Source of the DNA: JACRBK01 sp964427955
GTDB lineage: Bacteria > Chloroflexota > Anaerolineae > Aggregatilineales > Aggregatilineaceae
NCBI GenBank assembly: GCA_964427955.1
Contig: CAYRWY010000308.1
Coordinates: 1-7,243 of the forward strand
Direction of reading: 5' to 3'
Length of the DNA stretch: 7,243 bases
The notes beneath the pieces are model-generated. The model saw only the letters and a program-made list of their open reading frames with translations, did no database searches and was not told where the DNA came from. The position numbers and the translations under genes were made by a program. Shown here in pieces: positions 1-5,819 of the stretch; the first letter of the stretch is position 1, and the number at the start of each line of letters is the position of its first letter.

Positions 1-1279
1 CACCACCACGGAAGTCACCTTCCCGGAAGGGACCGGCATTCCGGGGCTGGTCGTCAACAATGTGAACATGCGCACCGGGCCGGGCACCACTTACCCGGTG
101 ATCACGACCGTCGCGACGAATACCACGCTGCTCGCCAAAGGGCGCGATGCCGCCATCGACTGGGTCTTCGTGAGCGTGGGCGGTCAGGACGGCTGGGTGT
201 ATTACTCCTACGTTCAACTGACCTCCGGGGCGCTCAGCGCGCTGCCGGTTGTGAACACCATCGTCACGCCGGGCGCGGCCCCCGCGGCTGAGTCGGCTCA
301 GGCCGAGCCAGGAACGTCGGCCAGCGTGCCCGCCCCGGTCGCCGGGGGAGCCGGTCTGGCCGGATTCGGCTACGGCGGCCACGTGGACAGTTTCGCCTAT
401 CCGCAGCTCATGGCGCAGGCCGGGATGACCTGGGCCAAGCGCCAGATCCGCTTCACGCGCGGCTCGTCGGGCAGCGTGGCGGCGGGTGCCATCAGCCAGG
501 CGCACGGCAGCGGCTTCAAGATTCTGCTCGGCATCGTGGGCAGCAACCCCGGTGACGTGGTCCAGCCGGGTTACTTCGAGGATTACGCGCGCTTCGTGGG
601 CGAAGTGGCCGCGCTCGGCCCGGACGCCATCGAAGTCTGGAACGAACAGAATATCGACCGCGAGTGGCAGAACGGCGCCATCGATCCGGGCAGCTATACG
701 CGGCTGCTGGCGCTGGCCTACAACGCGATCAAAGGCGCTAATCCCGGCGTTGCCGTGATCAGCGGGGCTCCCGCGCCGACCGGCGCCGAAGGGGCTTTCG
801 GCACAGCCGCCGTCTGGAACGACGACCGCTACGTGCGCGGCATGGCCGCCGCCGGAGCCGCCCAATACATGGACTGCATCGGCGCGCACTACAACGAAGG
901 AATCGTCAGCCCCAACCAGACCAGCGGCGACCCGCGCGGCGACTACTATACGCGCTATTTCTGGGGCATGGTCAACACCTACTCCAGCGCCTTCGGCGGC
1001 GCGCGCCCGGTGTGCTTCACCGAACTGGGCTACGTCTCGCCCGAAGGTCTAGGCCCGCTGCCTGGCTCGTTCGCCTGGGGATCGAATACCACCGTGGCCC
1101 AGCAGGCCCAGTGGTTGGCGAGCGCCGTCCAACTCGCGCGCAGCAGTGGGCGGGTCAAACTGGTGATCATCTGGAACGTCGACTTTACTAATTATGGGGC
1201 CGATCCGATGGCGGGCTACGCCATCATCCGGCCCGGTGGAGGCTGTCCGGCCTGCGATGCGCTGGCACGGATCGGCTGA
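1..1279 (+). CDS. Exported SH3b + clan GH-A glycoside hydrolase-like protein (5' end missing)
   Basis: The reading frame is open from base 2 to the TGA at 1277-1279, so the gene begins upstream; the in-frame GTG at 62 lies inside a domain and is not the start. Numbering from base 2 gives 425 visible residues. About 12-76 form an SH3b domain (NVNMRTGPG motif, closing GWVYYSYVQL), a module that in bacteria commonly binds cell wall. An Ala/Pro-rich linker (77-117) follows, then a TIM-barrel domain (118-425) of clan GH-A type. The acid/base Glu is E215 in VWNEQN, the nucleophile is E341 in CFTELGY, H296 lies in GAHY, and an IIW strand sits near the end. The protein probably hydrolyses a beta-linked glycan outside the cell; the exact GH family and substrate cannot be read from sequence alone. 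It ends in a CPAC motif (415-418) shared with the next gene. It lacks the ExxxGxYDW segment present in the third paralogue. Confidence 0.85.
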   Translation, partial: TTTEVTFPEGTGIPGLVVNNVNMRTGPGTTYPVITTVATNTTLLAKGRDAAIDWVFVSVGGQDGWVYYSYVQLTSGALSALPVVNTIVTPGAAPAAESAQAEPGTSASVPAPVAGGAGLAGFGYGGHVDSFAYPQLMAQAGMTWAKRQIRFTRGSSGSVAAGAISQAHGSGFKILLGIVGSNPGDVVQPGYFEDYARFVGEVAALGPDAIEVWNEQNIDREWQNGAIDPGSYTRLLALAYNAIKGANPGVAVISGAPAPTGAEGAFGTAAVWNDDRYVRGMAAAGAAQYMDCIGAHYNEGIVSPNQTSGDPRGDYYTRYFWGMVNTYSSAFGGARPVCFTELGYVSPEGLGPLPGSFAWGSNTTVAQQAQWLASAVQLARSSGRVKLVIIWNVDFTNYGADPMAGYAIIRPGGGCPACDALARIG

Positions 1280-1302
1280 CGACCGCGCACCCGTTGATTC
1301 AG

Positions 1303-1331
1303 GCAGGGGCGGCCCGCCGGGTCGCTCCTGC
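1303..1331 (+). repeat. GC-rich hairpin, copy 1 of a dispersed palindrome; possible terminator
   Basis: Two 14-nt arms flank a single central base. They pair fully as RNA if two G-U pairs are allowed. The hairpin begins 23 nt after the first gene's stop codon. The part at 1307-1331 matches 4636-4660 at 21 of 25 positions, so this is one member of a repeated element. No T-tract follows directly, so intrinsic termination is uncertain; it may be a mobile palindrome or an mRNA 3'-end stabiliser. The rest of the 176-bp gap shows an A-run near 1353-1360 but no promoter I can defend. Confidence 0.6.
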
Positions 1332-1445
1332 TGGTTCTCGTTCGTGACCGCAATAAAAAAGTTCCTTCGTCCTGCGTGATCGAGGCGCGGGAAGAGATCG
1401 GGGTAAAGAGCAGGACCATCCCCCACTGCGTGCAGAGAAAGACAC

Positions 1446-1449
1446 GGAG
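1446..1449 (+). promoter_or_regulatory. Ribosome binding site for the 1054-residue protein gene
   Basis: GGAG lies 6 nt before the ATG at 1456. This supports that start over any later methionine, and it keeps the whole cytoplasmic tail and membrane span. Confidence 0.6.
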
Positions 1450-1455
1450 ACTTTT

Positions 1456-4400
1456 ATGAGTGTAAAACCACCCGGCGAGCGGCCTGACAGAGGTTCTCAG
1501 CGTCAACCGGATTTGCCGCCCAATGCCGCCCGCCATCCGATCCCTAAGTCGCGAGTTCTGCCGCAGTTTGCGGATCAGCCCCCGGCGCGCCCGCCTCACC
1601 CCCCCGAAAAGTCCCCCAGCCGCCCGTCCCAACCCCCGCCCCCGCGCCGCCGGGGATGCAGTCCACTGGTGGGGTTTGCCGTCGCGATGCTGCTGCCGCT
1701 GATCATCCTGGCCCTGTTTTTGCCGCCCATCTCGCTGTGGGGTGTGATAAAAAAAGAGACCCATAAGCCAACGAAAACTCCCGTCGTCACCGGCCCGCAG
1801 GTCGTGACCATCGACGGCCTGGATTTTCAACCGCTCAGCGCGGATTCGCCCAGCCTCCAGGCGGGGGAGCTGTCGATTTCGGCCCCGTCCCGCGCCCTGA
1901 CGCTGCCCTTTGCCGTGCACGTCGAGACGCTGCCGCCTGCCGACTACCTGGCGGGCCAGTTCCCGGCCCAGGGCTGGAACTGCGACTCGCAGCTCCCGGC
2001 CAATCATTCGTTGGCCAGCCCGGTGTACAGCCTGTCCCAGACCGGCAGCCCTCCGGCGTCCTTCACCCTTCAGCTCACCGCCGAGGCGGAAGTGAGTGAC
2101 GATCCGGCGGCGCTGGAACTCCACCTGTGGAACGCCACGACGCACGCCTGGGAGTTTTATGCCGCCGGGGCCGACGCGACCGGCACCCTGACCGTCCAGA
2201 TCGGCTACCTGCCCCGCTGCGTGGTCCTGCTGCGCCAGGCCGCTTCGGCACGCGAAGTCGGTCTCACGCTGGACGTGTCCGACACCTTCTCGCCGGAGAT
2301 CACCGCCATCAACGCGCGGCTCTACCCCGGCAGCCTGCATCCCACCGCCAGCGGCGCGCTCCAGGTGATTCTCGCGCCCGGCTTCGAGACCGGCCAGGGT
2401 TACGACGTGATTCCGCTGATCACCAACTACGACGAAGCCGAGGTGATCGACGTCACCACGGTCGAGCGGATTCTCGAAAATGCCGCCGTGCGCTCGGAAC
2501 ATGCCCGCCAGATCGCCGCCTTCATCCTCAGCGACAGCGGGTACAGCGGCGCGGCCATCGATTACCGCGAGATCCCGGCGGACCGGCGCGACGATTTCAC
2601 CGCGTTCGTGCGCGAACTGGCGACGCTGCTGCACAGCCAGGGCCGGACGCTGACCATCGTCCTGCCCAGCCCTACCTACAGTCTTGACGCCCAGACCTGG
2701 AATACGGGCGCCTACGACTGGGGTGCCATTGGCCGCGCTGCCGACGAGGTGATCATCACCATGCCGATCGATCCCCGGGCGTATGTGCCGGGTTCGACGG
2801 TCGATAATCTGCTGAGTTGGGCCACCACTCAGATCAGCCGGGGCAACCTGCTGATGGGAGTGAGCGCGCTCAGCGTCGAGGAGCAGGACAACGGCACGAA
2901 AGCCACGATCGCTTCTCGCCAGGCCATCAGCTACCTGAGCAACATCCGCGTCGAAGACGCCAGCGACCAGCTTCTGGACACGCTCCAGCCCGGCGACAGT
3001 GCCCTGGCCCACCTGGCGGCCCCGGAGGGTCTCCAGGCCGAAACGGGCTGTGACGATACCTACCAGACCTGTTATGTCCGCTACCTGGATTTGAACGGGA
3101 ATCCGCTGCGCACCATGTGGCTGACCGATGCGGCGACACTGTACGAGCGATCCGAGTTCGCGGCAGCCCACCACCTCAACGGCATCTATGTGACTGACAT
3201 GATGTCAGAAGGCGCGGCGCCCGGCCTGGCCACGGCTCTGTTGGGTTATCACCTCGATCAGCCCATCCAGCCCGCCACCGATCTGATGGTGGAGTGGGTG
3301 CTGCGGCAGGACGACCGCGAGATTGCGCGCGAGACAAAGCCCTTCAACACGCCGTTCTCGTTCCTCGCCGGAGACGAGGTCGGGACGTTCACTCTCGAAG
3401 CGCGGCTGTACGGCGAAGTTATCGCCACCCAGACGATCCAGGTGGCGCTGCCGGTCGAGACGCCCACACCGGCACCGACGGCGACGCCGACCCTGGAACC
3501 CACCATCCCACCGACCGACACGCCAATCCCGACCAACACGCCGGTCGTGCTGGCAACGCCGGTCCCCGCCGCCACGGCTACCCCGAAAGCGGTGGAAGTC
3601 ACCCCGCTGCCGGACACGCCGACGGCCAGCGAGATCACCTCCGGAATCGACCTCAACCAACCGCTGCCCACCGTCGATCCGCTGGTTCTGGCGGCGGTCT
3701 CACTGGGGACAGAGTTCGAGGCCGGGGTGCACCTGGGAGAGCTTGGCCCGGCGCTGATTGAAGCCAACAAAGCCCACCTGACGTGGATCAAAATGGAAGT
3801 CACCTTCCGGATCGGCTCTACGCCAGGCGCGCAGCAGCACAACATCGAGGATTTGCAGGCGAGCGGCTTCAAAGTGCTGATCAGCGTCACCGGCGATCCG
3901 GATGAGTTTGCGGCCATCAACCGCGCTGATTACATCGAACAATACGCGGCCTACGTCGGCGGGCTGGCGCTGTCCGGCGTGGATGGGATCGAAATCTGGG
4001 AGGCGATGAATATGCAGATGCTTCCCGCCGAGTATGTGCAACTGCTGGCCTATTCGTACGTGGCGATCAAGTCCGCCAACGCCAGCACAATGGTGATCTC
4101 CGGGGCGCTGCTGCCGACCCCCTCCGCCGACACCCCGGATCAATCCGACAGCGTTTATTATGACGAACTGGCGGCGGCGGGCGCGGCGCAATATGCGGAC
4201 TGCATCGGGGAAGAGTACCTGCTCGGCACGGTCCCACCGACCGGCACCAGCGGTGATCCGCGCGGGGACAACCCGGTCTATTACCTGCCCAGCGCGACGG
4301 ATCGCGCCCTGCACGGCTTCGGCCCGGGACGGCAGGTGTGTTACACCCGCTTTGGCTACCTGTCGCCGGAAGGCTATCCGGCGCTGCCCGAAGGCTACAC

Positions 4401-4620
4401 CTGGGCACAGGCCACTACCGCCGCCCAGCAGGCCCAATGGCTGGCCGAAGCCATCCAGCTCAGCCGCGAAGGCTCCCAGATCCGTTTGTTGATCATCTGG
4501 ACGCTAGATACGACGGCCTATTCGCCGGACAGCCCGGAAGCAGGCTATGCGATCATCCGGCCCGACGGCGCGTGCCCGGCCTGCGACACGCTGGCCGAGC
4601 TGCTCAAGCCGGGGGCGTAG
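1456..4620 (+). CDS. Membrane-anchored two-barrel protein: GH18-like + degenerate GH-A domain
   Basis: 1054 residues with a good ribosome binding site. Residues 1-67 are a basic, proline-rich, probably disordered cytoplasmic tail. Residues 71-92 form one membrane span preceded by RRR, so the rest should lie outside. About 100-290 is beta-rich and unassigned. About 295-590 resembles a GH18 barrel of the YaaH/SleL kind: a VIPLITN strand, then YSGAAIDYREI (363-373), then the late MWLTDA...GIYVTD strands (554-581). The GH18 catalytic Glu position is R371, with E372 beside it. About 590-665 looks Ig-like. Residues 668-726 are a Thr-Pro linker. About 740-1054 is a GH-A barrel related to the upstream gene's (shared TSGDPRGD, AQQAQWLA, GYAIIRP and CPAC). 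Its acid/base Glu is A850 (IWEAMN), its nucleophile is R965 (CYTRFGY), and the conserved His is E920. Hydrolysis by this domain is therefore unlikely. There are no frameshifts or stops, so it reads as a maintained protein rather than a decaying gene. A glycan-binding, sensing or scaffolding role is inference. Confidence 0.85.
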   Translation: MSVKPPGERPDRGSQRQPDLPPNAARHPIPKSRVLPQFADQPPARPPHPPEKSPSRPSQPPPPRRRGCSPLVGFAVAMLLPLIILALFLPPISLWGVIKKETHKPTKTPVVTGPQVVTIDGLDFQPLSADSPSLQAGELSISAPSRALTLPFAVHVETLPPADYLAGQFPAQGWNCDSQLPANHSLASPVYSLSQTGSPPASFTLQLTAEAEVSDDPAALELHLWNATTHAWEFYAAGADATGTLTVQIGYLPRCVVLLRQAASAREVGLTLDVSDTFSPEITAINARLYPGSLHPTASGALQVILAPGFETGQGYDVIPLITNYDEAEVIDVTTVERILENAAVRSEHARQIAAFILSDSGYSGAAIDYREIPADRRDDFTAFVRELATLLHSQGRTLTIVLPSPTYSLDAQTWNTGAYDWGAIGRAADEVIITMPIDPRAYVPGSTVDNLLSWATTQISRGNLLMGVSALSVEEQDNGTKATIASRQAISYLSNIRVEDASDQLLDTLQPGDSALAHLAAPEGLQAETGCDDTYQTCYVRYLDLNGNPLRTMWLTDAATLYERSEFAAAHHLNGIYVTDMMSEGAAPGLATALLGYHLDQPIQPATDLMVEWVLRQDDREIARETKPFNTPFSFLAGDEVGTFTLEARLYGEVIATQTIQVALPVETPTPAPTATPTLEPTIPPTDTPIPTNTPVVLATPVPAATATPKAVEVTPLPDTPTASEITSGIDLNQPLPTVDPLVLAAVSLGTEFEAGVHLGELGPALIEANKAHLTWIKMEVTFRIGSTPGAQQHNIEDLQASGFKVLISVTGDPDEFAAINRADYIEQYAAYVGGLALSGVDGIEIWEAMNMQMLPAEYVQLLAYSYVAIKSANASTMVISGALLPTPSADTPDQSDSVYYDELAAAGAAQYADCIGEEYLLGTVPPTGTSGDPRGDNPVYYLPSATDRALHGFGPGRQVCYTRFGYLSPEGYPALPEGYTWAQATTAAQQAQWLAEAIQLSREGSQIRLLIIWTLDTTAYSPDSPEAGYAIIRPDGACPACDTLAELLKPGA

Positions 4621-4635
4621 CAGCAACAACGGTTC

Positions 4636-4656
4636 GGGCGACCCGGCGGGTCGCCC
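4636..4656 (+). repeat. GC-rich perfect palindrome, copy 2; possible terminator
   Basis: Arms GGGCGACCC and GGGTCGCCC flank GGC, giving a perfect 9-bp stem (10 bp if the loop is one base). It starts 15 nt after the stop codon of the 1054-residue protein. Positions 4636-4660 match copy 1 at 1307-1331. No T-run follows at once; a run of six T lies at 4690-4695, too far away for a classical intrinsic terminator. Confidence 0.65.
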
Positions 4657-4695
4657 CTACAACCACCACGCTGGGGTAAGGACCGTCGCTTTTTT

Positions 4696-4723
4696 CTGAC
4701 AACTGAAAACCGAGAACTGATCG
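4696..4723 (+). repeat. Degenerate tandem heptamer repeat upstream of the HD gene
   Basis: Four consecutive 7-nt units can be read: CTGACAA, CTGAAAA, CCGAGAA and CTGATCG. The first three differ from one another at one to three positions and the fourth keeps only the CTGA start. The block ends 6 nt before the HD gene's ATG and covers where its ribosome binding site should be. It resembles short tandem intergenic repeats seen in other bacteria. Function is unknown. Confidence 0.4.
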
Positions 4724-4729
4724 CTCCCT

Positions 4730-5716
4730 ATGCGCTACGAAGATCGCCTGTACGGCCCGGTGGAGTTCGACGAGCCGGTGCTGATCGCCCTGCTGCACAG
4801 CCGCGCCATGCAGCGCCTGCACGGCGTGTTGCAGCACGGCATCTCCGGCCTGATCGGCGTCACCGCGCCGGTCAGCCGCTACGAGCACTCGCTGGGCGTG
4901 TGGGTGTTGGTGCGCCGCCTGGGTGGGCCCCTGGCCGAGCAGATCGCCGCCCTGCTCCACGACGTGAGCCATACCACCTTCGGCCACACCATCGATCATG
5001 TGCTGGGCAGCCCGGCGCAGCAGAGCTATCACGAGCTGGTCAAAGCGTCCTACGTCGCGACGACCGACCTGCCGGACGTGCTGGCCGCGCACGGTTATGA
5101 CTGGCACGCCTTTCTGGACGAGGACGATTATCCCCTGCTGGAGCAGCCCGCCCCGGCGTTGTGCGCCGACCGGCTGGATTATTTTCTGCGGGACAGCCTC
5201 GACCTGAAACTCGGCACGCTGCCCGACCTCCGGCGGGTGCTGGATCACCTGGTTGTGGCCGAGGGCCGGATCGGGACCGACGACCGGGACGTGGCGCGCT
5301 GGCTGGGGCTGACGTATCTCGCCGCCGACGAGGCCAGTTGGGCTAATTTCCGCGAGGTGGGCCTGTACGAAGTTGCCGCGCGAGCGATCCGGCTGGCATT
5401 GGAGCGCGGCATCCTCACCGAAAACGACTTTTGGGGCGAGGATCGGGCGGTGTGGGATCGCCTGCTGGCCGCCGACGATTCCGACCTGCGCGCGCGGCTG
5501 GCCCTGGTGTCGCCGGACACACAGTTCGTGTGGGACGAGACCGCCCCGGATTTCCGCGTGCGCACCAAGCTGCGCACCATCGACCCGGACGTGCTGGTCG
5601 AGGGCGCCTTCCAGCCGCTCTCGACTCTCGATCCGGACTTCGCCGCCCAGCGCGCCGCCTATCTGCGCCGCAAGGACGGCGTATGGCCGATGCGCGTGGC
5701 TTTTGAAAAACACTAA
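4730..5716 (+). CDS. HD-domain metal-dependent phosphohydrolase
   Basis: 328 residues of the HD superfamily, most like the dNTPase/SAMHD1-related group (COG1078 type). Metal ligands are visible in order: H53 in RYEHSLG, H77-D78 in LLHDVSHTTFGH, and D147 in CADRLDYFLRD. H81 and H86 are additional likely active-site histidines. The N-terminal segment with LYGPVEF...QRLHGVLQHG matches the family's usual entry helix. The protein is cytoplasmic, with no signal peptide or span. Family members remove phosphates from nucleotides or related phosphoesters; the substrate here cannot be told. The start is fixed by an in-frame TGA at 4718-4720 just upstream, although no clear Shine-Dalgarno is present. 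At 328 residues it is somewhat shorter than many COG1078 proteins, the difference lying in the C-terminal half. It sits between two glycosidase-like genes with gaps of about 100 bp on each side, so it is not obviously co-transcribed or functionally tied to them. Confidence 0.85.
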   Translation: MRYEDRLYGPVEFDEPVLIALLHSRAMQRLHGVLQHGISGLIGVTAPVSRYEHSLGVWVLVRRLGGPLAEQIAALLHDVSHTTFGHTIDHVLGSPAQQSYHELVKASYVATTDLPDVLAAHGYDWHAFLDEDDYPLLEQPAPALCADRLDYFLRDSLDLKLGTLPDLRRVLDHLVVAEGRIGTDDRDVARWLGLTYLAADEASWANFREVGLYEVAARAIRLALERGILTENDFWGEDRAVWDRLLAADDSDLRARLALVSPDTQFVWDETAPDFRVRTKLRTIDPDVLVEGAFQPLSTLDPDFAAQRAAYLRRKDGVWPMRVAFEKH

Positions 5717-5730
5717 AAAGAGGTTATATT
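5703..5730 (+). promoter_or_regulatory. Candidate sigma-70-type promoter for the third GH-A gene
   Basis: TTGAAA (5703-5708) and TATATT (5725-5730) are 16 bp apart, and each matches consensus at five of six bases. The element overlaps the HD gene's stop codon at 5714-5716, in an AT-rich patch that stands out from the GC-rich surroundings. Transcription would begin near 5737, leaving a leader of about 80 nt. Confidence 0.45.
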
Positions 5731-5738
5731 GTTTAAGC

Positions 5739-5758
5739 GTAGGCTGATCGTTGCCTAC
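5739..5758 (+). promoter_or_regulatory. Inverted repeat at the predicted transcript start
   Basis: GTAGGC (5739-5744) and GCCTAC (5753-5758) form perfect 6-bp arms around 8 nt. Placed just after the candidate -10 box, it could be an operator or a 5' leader hairpin. The short arms make chance a real alternative. Confidence 0.3.
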
Positions 5759-5806
5759 TGGAGGGAATGTTGGCGTTAGAATTGAAAACAGAATGACATC
5801 GAATAC

Positions 5807-5811
5807 GGAGG
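5807..5811 (+). promoter_or_regulatory. Strong ribosome binding site for the third GH-A gene
   Basis: GGAGG lies 8 nt before the ATG at 5820. It favours that start over the in-frame ATG at 5793, which would add nine residues but has no well-placed Shine-Dalgarno. Confidence 0.7.
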
Positions 5812-5819
5812 AAAACGTT

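Noticed and set aside
62..64. GTG at 62 as the true start of the first gene
   Set aside because: The frame is open to the left edge, and the SH3b domain already begins before this codon (GIPGLVVNN lies upstream).
934..945. RGD tripeptide in TSGDPRGD as a cell-adhesion motif
   Set aside because: It is part of a longer stretch shared by two paralogous barrels and is more simply a structural loop; nothing suggests an integrin-like partner.
1456..1660. Proline-rich tail of the second protein as a ligand for the SH3b domain of the first
   Set aside because: The tail is predicted to be cytoplasmic and the SH3b domain extracytoplasmic, and bacterial SH3b domains typically bind cell-wall peptides rather than polyproline.
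1216..3174. Long antisense open frame of 652 codons opposite the 1054-residue protein gene
   Set aside because: Its translation is Arg/Gly/Gln-rich low complexity with no recognisable domain, while the + strand frame has clear domains across the same bases. Long stop-free antisense frames are expected at this GC content.
4690..4695. T-run as the tail of an intrinsic terminator
   Set aside because: No stem-loop directly precedes it; the nearest hairpin ends more than 30 nt upstream.
4730..5716. HD protein as part of a defence or nucleotide-signalling system with its neighbours
   Set aside because: No nucleotide cyclase, effector, nuclease or toxin lies nearby in the window; the flanking genes are glycosidase-like and separated by gaps of about 100 bp.
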